Assembly (NCBI RefSeq): GCF_018919145.1
Contig: NZ_JAHLQJ010000006.1
Location: 124,001-188,000 of the forward strand
Length of the DNA: 64,000 nt
Direction of reading: 5' to 3'
DNA from: Paenibacillus brevis
GTDB taxonomy: Bacteria; Bacillota; Bacilli; Paenibacillales; Paenibacillaceae
This document shows, piece after piece, positions 17,801 to 26,602 of the stretch; position 1 is the first letter of the stretch, and the number at the start of each line of letters is the position of its first letter. Under the pieces are notes generated by a model. That model saw only the letters and a program-made list of their open reading frames with translations. It had not been told where the DNA came from and searched no databases. The position numbers and the translations under genes are program-made.

Positions 17801-20298
17801 ATGTCATGATCTCGTCCGGACTCGGCGAGGCCTCTCCATTGAATATTGTGTTGCTTCCGATTCTGTTTGAAGATCAGGTGCTTGCGGTTATGGAGCTGGC
17901 TTCCTTCCGGGCGTTTACTCCAATCGATCTGGCCTTCCTGGATCAATTAACGGAATCGATCGGTATCGTCATGAATACACTTCAGGCTAACCGCCGCACG
18001 GAGGAATTGCTGAAGCAGTCTCAATCATTGACGGAAGAGCTTCAGAATCAGCAATTGGAATTGAAGGAGACGAACGAGGAGCTGGAGGATAAGGCGAAGC
18101 TTCTTGTCCTGCAGAAGGCGGAAGTGGAAAGTAAGAACAACGAGGTTGAAATTGCAAGACGGATTTTGGAAGAAAAGGCTGAGCAGTTGGCGCTTACGTC
18201 ACGATATAAGTCCGAATTTTTAGCTAACATGTCTCACGAACTGCGCACGCCGCTTAATTCGCTGCTCCTGCTGGCAGAGCAATTGTCGGAGAACTCTGAC
18301 CACAATCTGACCGATGAGCAGGTCAAATTTGCAAGAACGATTCAGGATGCGGGAATCGAGCTTTTGGAGCTGATTAATGATATTTTGGATTTATCCAAGA
18401 TTGAGTCCGGTACAGTCACAGCGGATTACAGCGAGTTGAAGCTGAGCGAGATGAAGGACAGCCTGGAGCGAAGCTTCCTCCCTATGGTGGAAGACAAGAA
18501 GCTGAGCTTCGAGATCGAGGTAGGAGCTGAGCTGCCTGAGAAAATGGTTACAGATCCGAAGCGGCTGCAGCAGGTTCTGAAGAATCTGCTCTCGAATGCT
18601 TTCAAATTTACCGAAGCCGGACAGATCCTCCTGAAAATCAGCAAAGCAGCAAGCGGCTGGGGAGCAGGCAGCGAGAAGCTGAATCGGGCCAAGGAGGTTA
18701 TTTGCTTCTCGGTCAGTGATACAGGGATCGGTATTCCAGTGGACAAGCAGGCCATTATTTTTGAGGCGTTCCAGCAAGTTGACGGCAGCACCAGCCGCCA
18801 ATATGGCGGCACAGGGCTTGGCCTTGCGATCTCCCGTGAAATTGCCGCGCTGCTAGGCGGAGAGATTACGCTGTACAGCGTGGTGGATAAGGGCAGCGTA
18901 TTTAATCTATATCTGCCTCTATACAGTGATGTGCCTGGCCGTGAGCCGGCAGCCGCTGAGGAAGCAGCAGATGACGGCTCTTCTAAATATGTTCCCGAGG
19001 TCATTGATGTGACACCGCGTGAGCCAAAGCGCAGCTCGAGCTCCAAGGAGGAGCGGGTGATCATAGATGACAGGGATCATATTGAGGATGGCGATCTTGT
19101 GTTTTTGGTTATTGAAGATGATTTGAAATTCTGTGAGATTTTGATGGATATATTACATCGAAAAGGAATTAAGGCTGTAGTAACTCCACGGGGAACCGGT
19201 GCGTTGGAACTGGCGCAGAAATACCGCCCTCATGCCATTACTCTTGACCTCCGGCTAAAGGATATTGACGGGCGGCTGGTTATTGAGCAACTGAAGAATG
19301 ATCTGAGCGTGCGCCATATTCCGATCTGTGTCATTACGGTGGAAGAGGAAGAGATTCCATTGCGGCAGAAGGGAGTGTACGATTACATCTCCAAACCGGT
19401 GAACAGTGAGGAACTGGAGAGCAAGCTGGATCAGCTTAAGGAATTTTCGCGGAAAAATGTACATCGTCTGCTTATCGTAATGAGTCAAGGAGAACAGCTT
19501 CAAGAGAGCGTTCAGTTCCTCGGGCATAACGATGTGGAGATTGTCTTGGCAGATACAGGCCGCAAGGCGCTAAGACAAATTCGAAGCACCCGTTTCGATA
19601 CGATCCTGCTGGATAACGATCTGAAGGATATGGATGCTCTGGACCTGATCCATGAGATCCATAAGCATATGCATAACAAATCGGTTCCGATTATTCTATA
19701 TCGTAATCGGAAGTGGACGGCTGAGCAGGAGACCCGGCTGGAGGAATTGATACGTATCTCGGTCATCAAGGAAGTGAAGAATCAAATGCAGATGATGGAT
19801 GAAGTGAGCCTCTTCCTGCATAGCGTATATGAGAATCTCCCCGATGAATCCCGGGAGAAGCTAGTGAAACTTCATGAATCCGATGAGATGATTCAGTCGA
19901 AGCAGGTACTGGTTGTAGATGATGATATCCGGAACATTTTTGCGCTGACCACCATTCTGGAGCGCCACAATATGCAGGTCACTTCTGCCGAGAATGGTCA
20001 GGAGGCTATACAAATACTTGAGAGCCATCCGCAGATCGAGATTGTTCTGATGGATATTATGATGCCGATTATGGATGGATATGAGACAACGCGGGCTATT
20101 CGGAGCAATCCGAAATTCCGTGATTTGCCGATTATCGCATTGACGGCGAAGGCGATGGCAGGGGACCGAGAGGCTTGTCTGGAGGCCGGAGCTTCCGACT
20201 ATATCACGAAGCCTGTGAACAGCGCCCAGCTTCTTTCCATGATCCGCAGCTGGCTTGACCGGCCGCAGAAGACGGAGGATTCCGAGGCTTCGGAATAA
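14806..20298 (+). CDS. giant soluble hybrid histidine kinase with a long HAMP array, GAF and three receiver domains
   Basis: 1830 residues without any transmembrane segment, so cytoplasmic. Order: about 19 HAMP-like modules (residues about 20-900), arranged as near-identical 92-residue double units ([12 protein letters not shown]... then [12 protein letters not shown]...); a GAF domain (about 920-1058); a coiled coil; HisKA with [14 protein letters not shown] (His about 1144); HATPase ([30 protein letters not shown]); receiver 1 (about 1430-1545, Asp about 1481); receiver 2 (about 1550-1665), which lacks the usual N-terminal acidic pair; receiver 3 (about 1690-1810, [10 protein letters not shown], Asp about 1750, [14 protein letters not shown]). 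The architecture resembles fungal group III osmosensor kinases (Nik1 type) and related bacterial proteins. No Hpt or DNA-binding domain is present, so output must go through a partner. No partner gene adjoins it. The ATG at 14806 has GGGAGAGG upstream. Confidence 0.9.
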   Translation: MAEESKKPGASTERVDEGELLNALMALKKGDFSFRMPYDKTGIAGKVSDTFNEIMDMQESLVSEIATVSEIVGKEGKLSRRFNHKNTGGSWEHVIEALNRLVSDLVQPTAEVARVINAVAQGDLTQKVDVEVEGRPLTGEYLRIANNINIMVNQLSTFASEVTRVAHEVGTEGKLGGQADVKGVSGTWKVLTDSVNNMAANLTNQVRNIAAVTTAVANGDLSKQIKVDAKGEILELKDTINTMVDQLSMFASEVTRVAREVGTEGKLGGQAEVKGVSGTWRDLTESVNDMASNLTDQVRNIAVVTTAVANGDLSKKITANVQGEILELKITINTMVDQLSTFASEVTRMAREVGTEGILGGQAEVTGVAGTWRDLTETVNYMASNLTNQVRNIAEVTTAVAKGDLSKHITVNAKGEILELKNTINIMVDQLSTFASEVTRVAREVGTLGMLGGQAQVRGVAGTWRDLTESVNYMASNLTNQVRNIAVVTTAVANGDLSKKITADVQGEILELKNTINTMVDQLSTFASEVTRVALEVGTEGKLGGQAEVKGVGGTWRDLTEGVNNMARNLTDQVRGIAEVTTAVARGDLSKKITVDAKGEILELKNTMNTMVDQLSLFASEVTRVAREVGTEGKLGAQADVKDVSGTWKDLTDTVNTMTSNLTIQMRNIAGVTTAVANGDLSKQITVDVKGELLELKNTINTMVDQLNSFASEVTRVSREVGTDGKLGGQAQVRGVGGIWKDLTDNVNLMAANLTDQVRGIAKVVTAVANGNLKQKLNVEAKGEIAALTDTINNMTDTLATFADQVTTVAREVGAEGKLGGQANVPGAAGTWRDLTDNVNYMASTLTSQVRAITTVATAVTKGDLSRSIDVAAAGEVAVLKDNVNEMIRNLKETTRINTEQDWLKTNLAKFSRLLQGQRDLNAVCRMILSELASLVSMQHGVIYINEPVGGEPTLALFASYAYQHRKHLSNQFRAGEGLIGQCLIEKQRILLANVPEDYVMISSGLGEASPLNIVLLPILFEDQVLAVMELASFRAFTPIDLAFLDQLTESIGIVMNTLQANRRTEELLKQSQSLTEELQNQQLELKETNEELEDKAKLLVLQKAEVESKNNEVEIARRILEEKAEQLALTSRYKSEFLANMSHELRTPLNSLLLLAEQLSENSDHNLTDEQVKFARTIQDAGIELLELINDILDLSKIESGTVTADYSELKLSEMKDSLERSFLPMVEDKKLSFEIEVGAELPEKMVTDPKRLQQVLKNLLSNAFKFTEAGQILLKISKAASGWGAGSEKLNRAKEVICFSVSDTGIGIPVDKQAIIFEAFQQVDGSTSRQYGGTGLGLAISREIAALLGGEITLYSVVDKGSVFNLYLPLYSDVPGREPAAAEEAADDGSSKYVPEVIDVTPREPKRSSSSKEERVIIDDRDHIEDGDLVFLVIEDDLKFCEILMDILHRKGIKAVVTPRGTGALELAQKYRPHAITLDLRLKDIDGRLVIEQLKNDLSVRHIPICVITVEEEEIPLRQKGVYDYISKPVNSEELESKLDQLKEFSRKNVHRLLIVMSQGEQLQESVQFLGHNDVEIVLADTGRKALRQIRSTRFDTILLDNDLKDMDALDLIHEIHKHMHNKSVPIILYRNRKWTAEQETRLEELIRISVIKEVKNQMQMMDEVSLFLHSVYENLPDESREKLVKLHESDEMIQSKQVLVVDDDIRNIFALTTILERHNMQVTSAENGQEAIQILESHPQIEIVLMDIMMPIMDGYETTRAIRSNPKFRDLPIIALTAKAMAGDREACLEAGASDYITKPVNSAQLLSMIRSWLDRPQKTEDSEASE
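15148..17460 (+). repeat. tandem 276-bp coding repeats (HAMP double units) within the hybrid kinase gene
   Basis: From the second unit on, the V-T-T-A-V-A block recurs every 276 bases (15439, 15715, 15991, 16267, 16543, 16819, 17095, 17371); the first unit at 15148 is 5 codons longer. Units 2-7 are the most alike, including shared codons, as expected from unequal crossing-over or duplication. The last unit is half-length. Confidence 0.9.
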
Positions 20299-20352
20299 AT
20301 AATGATCCTATATGAACTAAATTAAAGTTTGTATAGTTCAATTTATACAGAA

Positions 20353-20392
20353 AAACGGCGACACCGGGGATAGACCGGGTGTCGCCGTTTTG
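20353..20392. terminator. bidirectional terminator between the hybrid kinase and the hydrolase
   Basis: AACGGCGACAC pairs with GTGTCGCCGTT, flanked by A-run on the left and T-run on the right, and so serves both converging genes. Confidence 0.85.
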
Positions 20393-20415
20393 TAATGCAG
20401 GTATTGATCCGCTGA

Positions 20416-21342
20416 TCATAACAGATGCTTGTTGATCCAATCAATACAGTCCTGTGTAACCTCGTCACGGTTGATTTCGTTCAGCATTTCATGGCGCCCT
20501 TCGGCGTACAGCTTGAGCTGCACATCCCGGATGCCCTTCCGGACGTACATTTCTGCAAGCCGCTTGGGACCTGCGCCATAGAGTCCAACAGGATCACTGC
20601 CTCCGCCAAATATGTATACTGGCTTATCTTTAGGAATAAGGGAGAGCTTGCTATTCTTATGAATCTCCCGAAGAAGGGAGAACATGCTGCTGAAGAAGCC
20701 CGCGCTGCAGATGAAGCCGCACATCGGGTCATCGATGTATTTATCCACTTCCGCCTCGTCCCGGGATAACCAGTCAAATGGAGTTCTCATCGGCAAGAAA
20801 CGCTTATTGAAGCTTCCGAAAGTAATAGCGTTCATCAATAGACTTGGATGCTGAGAACCTTGGAGCTTGCATTGAAGTGCTGCAAGCTGTTGTCCAAAGG
20901 ACAGCAGACCGCGGGGGCCGTTCGTTCCGGACAGGAGAAAGCCGTGATAAGCCTCAGGTGCTTCATACATGACTTTCTGAGATAGGAAGGAGCCCATGCT
21001 GTGTCCGAGGAGGAACAGGGGCAAACCAGGGTAGCGTGCAGAGATCAGTTTGCCTAACGAGATCATATCCCGGGCCATGCCGTTAAATCCGTCTTCCCCC
21101 GGCCACCCCAGCTCCTCCGGCGTTCCGGCTGTTTTTCCATGACCCCGATGATCATTCGCATAGACGACAAAGCCGGCTTCAGTCAGGGCAAGTGCGAAAC
21201 GTTGATATCTGGCCGCTGTCTCGCTCATCCCATGCGCAATTTGGATAATGCCTCGGATACGTCCAGAGTCCGCAGGCAGCCAGCGATAGACAAATACATC
21301 ATGCCCGGTATCGTTGGCGAAGGTAAAGGTTTCTTCCCGCAT
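20416..21342 (-). CDS. alpha/beta hydrolase, monoacylglycerol-lipase-like
   Basis: 308 residues. Serine hydrolase fold: oxyanion region QIAHGMSETAARYQRFA, ANDHRGHGKT, nucleophile elbow FLLGHSMGSFLSQ (GHSMG), catalytic Asp in FGGGSDPVG and His in AEGRHEMLNE. This pattern is that of the Hydrolase_4/lysophospholipase group, cytoplasmic enzymes that hydrolyse mono-glycerides or related esters; the true substrate is uncertain. The ATG at 21342 with GGGAG 8 bases upstream is preferred to the in-frame GTG at 21351. Convergent with the hybrid kinase; 38 bases downstream of mnmM on the same strand. Confidence 0.85.
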   Translation of the reverse strand: MREETFTFANDTGHDVFVYRWLPADSGRIRGIIQIAHGMSETAARYQRFALALTEAGFVVYANDHRGHGKTAGTPEELGWPGEDGFNGMARDMISLGKLISARYPGLPLFLLGHSMGSFLSQKVMYEAPEAYHGFLLSGTNGPRGLLSFGQQLAALQCKLQGSQHPSLLMNAITFGSFNKRFLPMRTPFDWLSRDEAEVDKYIDDPMCGFICSAGFFSSMFSLLREIHKNSKLSLIPKDKPVYIFGGGSDPVGLYGAGPKRLAEMYVRKGIRDVQLKLYAEGRHEMLNEINRDEVTQDCIDWINKHLL

Positions 21343-21380
21343 GCTCCACACTCCCTCCAGATCGGGTTAATAATTGAGTC

Positions 21381-21962
21381 TTACTTTTTTTCAACGGCGA
21401 TTAAGTAAGGTGAATCCGGCTTTTGCAGCTGACGATACATCAATGCCTGCCCTCTGCCTTGCGATAGAGCCGCCGCCCATCCTTCTACTTTTTCCGCTTC
21501 CTCCCGGCCTCCGGAATGCCCCGGATAGAGAACGGCAGTGAGGACTCCTCTAGGCCTCAGCAGCTCCAGAGCCTGATCAAGGGCAGGAATGGTACTGTGA
21601 GGGCTCGTGATCACGGCTTGATCGGCTCCAGAGGCCGGCAAATAGCCTAAATTGAACATAACGGCACCTACCTTGCCATGCGTCTCAAGGGGAAGCGCAG
21701 CCCCCATATCGGCATGGCTCTTTAACAGCAAGGTAACAGGCGAGAGTCGAAGCGTAGTTTCTTTATCTAGTCTGGTCTGGGTAAGCTGAAGGGCCTGCGG
21801 CTGAATATCGAAGGCGTACACATGGCCGCGTGCCCCGCATATTCCGGCCAGGAATAGGGTATCGGCTCCTGTGCCGGCCGTGGCATCCACAGCGGATTCT
21901 CCCGGCTGCAGGCGCTCACTCACCAGTTTATGCGCAAAACTGAGAACGGATTGAAAACCCAT
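21381..21962 (-). CDS. mnmM: tRNA 5-(aminomethyl)-2-thiouridine-methyltransferase MnmM (YtqB-like)
   Basis: 193 residues, a small class I SAM methyltransferase: AVDATAGTGADTLFLA (SAM motif I), YAFDIQPQAL, VMFNLGYLPASG (the NLGY/LP substrate motif of this family) and AVLYPGHSGG. YtqB of Bacillus subtilis has been identified as MnmM, which adds the terminal methyl group to make mnm5s2U at wobble position 34 in bacteria lacking the MnmC fusion. It sits 2 bases after mnmL, in the same order as ytqA-ytqB, which supports the assignment. Confidence 0.85.
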   Translation of the reverse strand: MGFQSVLSFAHKLVSERLQPGESAVDATAGTGADTLFLAGICGARGHVYAFDIQPQALQLTQTRLDKETTLRLSPVTLLLKSHADMGAALPLETHGKVGAVMFNLGYLPASGADQAVITSPHSTIPALDQALELLRPRGVLTAVLYPGHSGGREEAEKVEGWAAALSQGRGQALMYRQLQKPDSPYLIAVEKK

Positions 21963-21964
21963 GC

Positions 21965-22915
21965 TTAGCCCCTCCAGTATTTCCCTTGCCAGGTATCACG
22001 CCGCTTCAGTTCATCATCAATGGCATTGAGCACTTCCCACTTCTTAAGGCTCCACATCGGGCCGATCAGAAGATCTCTTGGAGCGTCGCCCGTCAACCGA
22101 TGCACAATCATTTCCGGAGGAAGGAACTCAAGGGTATCGACAATCAATTTCACATATTCGTCCTGCTCCAGGAAACGAAGCAAGCCTGCTTCATATTGCT
22201 TGACCATCGGGGTCTTGCGCATCAGATGGAGCAGATGGATCTTGATTCCCTGTACATCCATATTGGCAACGGCCCGGCCGGTCTCCAGCATCATTTCATG
22301 ACTCTCCTGAGGCAGTCCGTAAATGATATGAGTACAGACGCGAATGTTATGCTTGCGCAGCTTCTCTACGGCATCCAGATAGCACTGGGTATCATGCGCA
22401 CGGTTAATCAGGGTGGACGTTGACTCGTGAATGGTCTGCAATCCCATTTCTACCCACAGATAAGTACGCTCGTTCAACTCGGCCAGGTATTCAACAACAT
22501 CATCCGGCAGACAATCCGGACGGGTTGCTATGGATAAGCCTACAACACCCGGCTGCTCCAGGATGGCTTCATAGTATTCCCGTAATTCCTCCACCGGAGC
22601 ATAGGTGTTGGTATAGGCCTGGAAATATCCAATGTATTTGGCATGGGGCCACTTCAAATGCTGGCGGTCCCGAATCGTGTTGAACTGCGTTACCAGGTCG
22701 TCCCGGCGGCTTCCTGCAAAATCGCCGGAGCCGCGGGCGCTGCAAAATGTGCAGCCTCCTTTAGCGATGGAACCGTCCCGATTGGGACAGGTGAATCCGG
22801 CATCGAGCATGACTTTAAATACTTTATCGCCAAATTGTTCCCGCATTTCGGTGTTCCAGGTATGAAACCGTTTATCGCTCCACAATAAAGGGGCGGAAGG
22901 TTGTAATGTACTCAT
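21965..22915 (-). CDS. mnmL: TIGR01212-family radical SAM protein, MnmL (YtqA-like)
   Basis: 316 residues. The radical SAM cluster motif is CPNRDGSIAKGGCTFCSA, with the long first spacing typical of the TIGR01212 family. Other conserved blocks are YFQAYTNTYAP, GLSIATRPDCLPD, WVEMGLQTIHE and VCTHIIYGLPQE. In Bacillus subtilis YtqA was assigned as MnmL, working with MnmM to convert the wobble-uridine side chain to mnm5s2U in tRNA. ATG at 22915 with AAGGAG upstream. First gene of the pair. Confidence 0.85.
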   Translation of the reverse strand: MSTLQPSAPLLWSDKRFHTWNTEMREQFGDKVFKVMLDAGFTCPNRDGSIAKGGCTFCSARGSGDFAGSRRDDLVTQFNTIRDRQHLKWPHAKYIGYFQAYTNTYAPVEELREYYEAILEQPGVVGLSIATRPDCLPDDVVEYLAELNERTYLWVEMGLQTIHESTSTLINRAHDTQCYLDAVEKLRKHNIRVCTHIIYGLPQESHEMMLETGRAVANMDVQGIKIHLLHLMRKTPMVKQYEAGLLRFLEQDEYVKLIVDTLEFLPPEMIVHRLTGDAPRDLLIGPMWSLKKWEVLNAIDDELKRRDTWQGKYWRG

Positions 22916-23138
22916 CGTTTCTCCTTAGTCCATGATGGATGTAATATAGTTGTCACATTTAAGGGTTTTTCAGTTTGAAAACCTAAAAAGCCTTGCGTTA
23001 TGCGTATTCCATGGATTCATTGTACCAAAAAAACAATAAAAAGTGGAACTATGGGCAGGAGCATTTCTTGCGGCTAATGACATATTATGCTATTTTTAAA
23101 ATACCTAAAATTTGTTTGGACCCCAATTCCAATAAATC

Positions 23139-23196
23139 GAAGAAGGAATCCCAGCCCGTCTCCCCGGCGGCACCGGATTCCTTCTTCACTTTTTAG
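23139..23196 (+). terminator. orphan intrinsic terminator with no gene upstream on its strand
   Basis: A 13-bp perfect stem GAAGAAGGAATCC / GGATTCCTTCTTC (23139-23151 and 23175-23187) encloses a GC-rich loop and is followed by ACTTTTTAG on the plus strand. The only gene to its left (mnmL) is transcribed away from it. It may end an unannotated small RNA in 22930-23138 or act as an attenuator ahead of trmB. Confidence 0.6.
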
Positions 23197-23210
23197 AGGT
23201 TATTCACAAA

Positions 23211-23380
23211 GTCATCTTTTGATCACGAAGAGTTTCAAGAAGTTGATTCAACATCGAATCTTGCGTTCACCCCCGAAGTCCGAGCGGATGCTCACGAGCA
23301 TGCTTTCCTTTGGAAGCATTTCTTTATACGGAAATACTCTTTACAATTGGGCCGAACTTCGGCACAATGTTTCAGTAACT
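23211..23380 (+). repeat. intergenic structured repeat, copy A (type II, degenerate right end)
   Basis: Contains the left motif CTTTTGATCACGAAG (23216-23230), the central TCGAATCTTG (23254-23263), then the GCGTTCAC / AGTCCGAGCGGATG block and an inner hairpin near ATGCTTTCC / GGAAGCAT (23300-23319) shared with copy E. The right-end motif is not recognisable. It ends just before the trmB ribosome-binding site. Confidence 0.65.
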
Positions 23381-23401
23381 ACTTGAAGGTGGAGGAATAA
23401 G

Positions 23402-24109
23402 ATGCGTTTACGCGGCAGAAAAGGAATCCGTGAGGAGCTGGAGCAGCAACAGGATATCGTTGTTCTTGATCCCCGGGCATATAAGGGAAAATGGGCGCAG
23501 GTGTTTGGTGATGACCGGCCGCTCTATATTGAGCTGGGCATGGGCAAAGGACAATTTGTCAGCGGCATGAGCATCAAGCATCCTGCGTGTAATTTTGTAG
23601 GCATGGATATGTACGATGAGCTCATTCGGCGCGCAAGCGAGAAGGTGCGTTCGATCTGGAGCGGGACTCCGGAAGGAGAGCCTGCAAATGTGAGACTGGC
23701 CTTAGGAAATATTGAATCGATAGAGGAGTTTTTTGCCCCCGGAGAGGTTTCGAGGATCTATCTTAATTTTAGCGACCCATGGCCGAAGAAGAAGCATGCC
23801 CGGAGACGCCTTACGCATCCGCGCTTTTTGGACAAATATTGTTCGCTGCTGAATCAACAAGGGGAGATTCACTTTAAGACCGACTCCCGCGAATTGTTTG
23901 AGTTCTCGCTGAATGCTTTTGCGGCTAAGGGACTTCAGATGAGCAATATATCTCTGAATCTCCATAAGGACGGCATCAATGAACAGCATGTTATGACGGA
24001 GTATGAGAGCAAGTTCTCCAAGCAGGGAATGCCGATCTATCGTTGTGAAGTGAAGATAGGGGAAGCGGCGCTCGAGGACTATCATCGGACAAAAATGGAA
24101 GAGTTCTAA
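23402..24109 (+). CDS. trmB: tRNA (guanine-N7-)-methyltransferase
   Basis: 235 residues. Class I methyltransferase: LYIELGMGKGQFVSGMS (SAM motif), FVGMDMYDELIRRA and the hallmark IYLNFSDPWPKKKHARRRLT of TrmB, followed by HFKTDSRELFEFSL. It forms m7G46 in the variable loop of tRNAs. The ATG at 23402 has GGTGGAGGA upstream. The C-terminal tail after the YESKFSKQGMPIY motif is of normal length. Single-gene unit, with structured repeat A immediately upstream. Confidence 0.94.
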   Translation: MRLRGRKGIREELEQQQDIVVLDPRAYKGKWAQVFGDDRPLYIELGMGKGQFVSGMSIKHPACNFVGMDMYDELIRRASEKVRSIWSGTPEGEPANVRLALGNIESIEEFFAPGEVSRIYLNFSDPWPKKKHARRRLTHPRFLDKYCSLLNQQGEIHFKTDSRELFEFSLNAFAAKGLQMSNISLNLHKDGINEQHVMTEYESKFSKQGMPIYRCEVKIGEAALEDYHRTKMEEF

Positions 24110-24127
24110 AATTAGCCATCAACCATA

Positions 24128-24184
24128 CAGGGGCCATCCAAGAGCAGATTGAATGATCTGCTTTCGGATGGCCCCTGTTGATTT
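24128..24184. terminator. bidirectional terminator between trmB and the glucosyltransferase
   Basis: CAGGGGCCATCC pairs with GGATGGCCCCTG (24128-24177), enclosing a second small stem AGCAGAT/ATCTGCT. It separates two converging genes. Confidence 0.8.
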
Positions 24185-25331
24185 AGTTATTCTTCTCTGT
24201 TAAGAAAGGATGACGCTCGATAAGTTCGATGATAGCTTGAGCGCTCTGCATCGGATAATAGCTGGCGATCCGGTCAAGCATCTCCGCGCGTTCACGGACG
24301 ACTTCATCGTAATGATTCATCAGTCTATGAATCCAGGCTGTGATATCATCCAGCGAACTGATCGGTGTGCCCCAGCCTTGAGATGTAAAGTACTGTGAGT
24401 TTTCTTCCTCCTGGCCTGGAAGCGGCTTGTGGAACAGCATTGGAATGGCTTTAGCCAATCCCTCGGAGCAGGTCATGCCGCCGGGCTTGGTTACCAGCAG
24501 GTCGGACACCTCCATCAGCTTATCAATTTCACGGGTGAACCCGAGTAAATGAATGTGCGGATGGATAAAGCGCGGATCCTTCCTCATCTTTTCCAATGAT
24601 TTCGTATTGCTGCCAAAGCAGAAAATAATCTGAATTTGTTCTCGAAAGGAAGCTAGGTGGGCATTAACCGCCTCGTCCTTCATGAATCCCCAGCCCCCGC
24701 CCATAACCAGTACAGTAGGCATCTCCTTCAAGCGAAACTGCTCAAGAATATCACTTTTCTGATGACGTTCCCAGAAGTTCGGATGAACGGGAATACCTGT
24801 AATTCTGATTTTGTGGTCTTCAACCCCGCGCTCGAGCAGCTTCTGTCTCACTTGCTCGGTAGAGACTAAGTAGCTGTTCACCTCAGGGCTAATCCAGGTT
24901 CCATGAGCATCGTAATCGGTGATCACCGTAGCTAGCGGCACATCAAGCAGATCAAGCCGCTTGATCCGGGAGATAATTGCACTTGGAATCGGATGCGTGC
25001 ATACAATGACTTCCGGATGGAGCTGCTTGATGATTTGTATTGTATCTGTGTAAAACATTCGATGAAGAGCAAGCGTCGTCAACCGGTTCAGTGATTTTTT
25101 ATAATTGCTTCTATACATCATTCGTATTAACCGTGGTTGCGTAGAGACCGTTTTTTTATAGGCGGTAATAATAATCGGTGCCATCCGGGGGTTCAAGAAG
25201 CTTCCCAGCTCCATGACTTTCGTCTGCACCTGTGGCGAAACTCTGCGTAAACTGCTTGATAGCGCATACGCCGCCTGCGTGTGCCCGGCTCCAAACCCTT
25301 CGGATAGAAGCAAGACTCTTTGTTTTTGCAC
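24183..25331 (-). CDS. GT28 glycosyltransferase, UgtP/MGDG-synthase type
   Basis: 382 residues. Opens with LLLSEGFGAGHTQAAYAL, the N-terminal MGDG-synthase signature, followed by VIVCTHPIPSAIISR, VITDYDAHGTWISPEV, TVLVMGGGWGFMKDEA and the nucleotide-sugar site LLVTKPGGMTCSEGLAKAIPML. Family members add glucose or galactose to diacylglycerol to make membrane glycolipids and the lipoteichoic-acid anchor. It could also be a relative acting on another lipid. Starts with GTG at 25331 behind AAAAGGTG. Placement next to a PAP2 phosphatase fits an envelope-lipid role. Confidence 0.8.
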   Translation of the reverse strand: MQKQRVLLLSEGFGAGHTQAAYALSSSLRRVSPQVQTKVMELGSFLNPRMAPIIITAYKKTVSTQPRLIRMMYRSNYKKSLNRLTTLALHRMFYTDTIQIIKQLHPEVIVCTHPIPSAIISRIKRLDLLDVPLATVITDYDAHGTWISPEVNSYLVSTEQVRQKLLERGVEDHKIRITGIPVHPNFWERHQKSDILEQFRLKEMPTVLVMGGGWGFMKDEAVNAHLASFREQIQIIFCFGSNTKSLEKMRKDPRFIHPHIHLLGFTREIDKLMEVSDLLVTKPGGMTCSEGLAKAIPMLFHKPLPGQEEENSQYFTSQGWGTPISSLDDITAWIHRLMNHYDEVVRERAEMLDRIASYYPMQSAQAIIELIERHPFLTEKNN

Positions 25332-25380
25332 TTAGTTTCACCTTTTCCTGCAAGGTTTTCCTACCCCTACAATATCCCCT

Positions 25381-25911
25381 TTAAGGCCATAATGCAACCG
25401 TGCTAAGTGCGACAGCAGAGCCGATTATGCCTCCTGCAAGCACGTCTGAAGGATAGTGCAGACCGAGGTAAATCCGCGATATTCCAACGATCACAGCGAT
25501 TGGTGCCAGAATGAGTGCGAGTAAAGGTTGGGTGGAAATAAAAGGAACAGTAATAGAAAAAATGGCTGTCGTATGCCCTGACGGAAAGGAGTGATCTGTC
25601 AGCGGATTACGGAATGTATTCGTTCCCGGAAGCGTCAGGTAAGGACGAACCCGGGGATAGATTTTCTTCGCCAAAGCAACAGGAATATGGCTGGCTGCAA
25701 GCGCGGCAAAAGCCTGCAATCCCGTTCTGCTCCACACCGGCGAAGGGGCGAAGTACCAAATGGCCAGAGTTGATAGTATCGTGAACCAAGCTCCTCCCAA
25801 GTGGGTCAGATGATATAGCCAGAAATTAAGGAAGCTGCGGTGCAGCCTGCCGTTGATTCCAACGAATAGCCGTTGATCAAGCTCGATAAGTTTTTGAAAC
25901 AATCTAGTCAT
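25381..25911 (-). CDS. PAP2-superfamily membrane phosphatase
   Basis: 176 residues, about five transmembrane segments. The three phosphatase motifs are visible: KKIYPRVRP (KxxxxxxRP), DHSFPSGHTT (PSGH) and SRIYLGLHYPSDVLAG (SRxxxxxHxxxD). Family members dephosphorylate undecaprenyl pyrophosphate or phosphatidic acid/phosphatidylglycerol phosphate at the membrane. The sequence does not decide among these substrates. ATG at 25911 with GGAGGG 9 bases upstream; 49 bases from the glucosyltransferase on the same strand. Confidence 0.85.
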   Translation of the reverse strand: MTRLFQKLIELDQRLFVGINGRLHRSFLNFWLYHLTHLGGAWFTILSTLAIWYFAPSPVWSRTGLQAFAALAASHIPVALAKKIYPRVRPYLTLPGTNTFRNPLTDHSFPSGHTTAIFSITVPFISTQPLLALILAPIAVIVGISRIYLGLHYPSDVLAGGIIGSAVALSTVALWP

Positions 25912-26602
25912 GGGAATATCCCTCCGCGTTTGGTGTGCCGCACGTACGGCCTTGACTGCCGCTGAAGCCTCATTTCAACGCAGCGATGGCAATATGGGTT
26001 GATTATAAAAGACATTTTTATCAAAAAGGTATCATAATTTTTAATTCTGCTTGAGTTAATATACCCTTTTTTTGATTTCTTGTGAATCAATCCTTTGAAG
26101 TTCTTGCTGTCCTGATTCAAATATTATCAAACAAGTTTAAAGGAAATTGATGTGTTGTGTAAACATTTTTACCCCAATCTTCGTTTGTAGTAAATAGAGA
26201 GCGTAATAAACATTTACAAAACGCTGATTTTTTTTCGAACGAAGGGGGGACTAAAGAAATAAAAAGAGCTAAAACTGATGAAAATAGGAAAGAATCGCAG
26301 CGAACATGATGGATGCCCCTGCTTGGAGGTAAATGCGCTGACTTCTGCTTATTTTAAGGGCAAGCAAGCTTTTACACCGGTTTGACAAATAGTGAAAAGT
26401 CATGGAAAATCGTTAAAGCGTTGAAAGAGAAATATTTTATTTTCAGTGCTGAACGCTGCTTTCCCCAGGCTGCTAAGCAACGAACAAGGTTCAGGGTCAT
26501 GAAAAAAATGTACAGAGAAAAAAAGGGTCAACAAGAAACTCCGTAAGGCAAAGAGAGACAAAAAACAAGAATTTGTAGGAGTTTAAAGGGGGTACAGAAA
26601 AC
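25912..26602. other. 691-bp intergenic region without a recognised element
   Basis: AT-rich divergent control region between the PAP2 gene and the GT2 gene. I looked for c-di-GMP and c-di-AMP riboswitch cores and found none. A short inverted pair CTGAAC/GTTCAG spans about 26447-26495. A 35-codon ORF starting at about 26278 has no ribosome-binding site. The length suggests a long leader for the GT2 gene, but that is inference. Confidence 0.4.

Noticed and set aside
26200..26602. Possible c-di-GMP riboswitch before the GT2 glycosyltransferase
   Set aside because: None of the aptamer core sequences was found on reading through the region.
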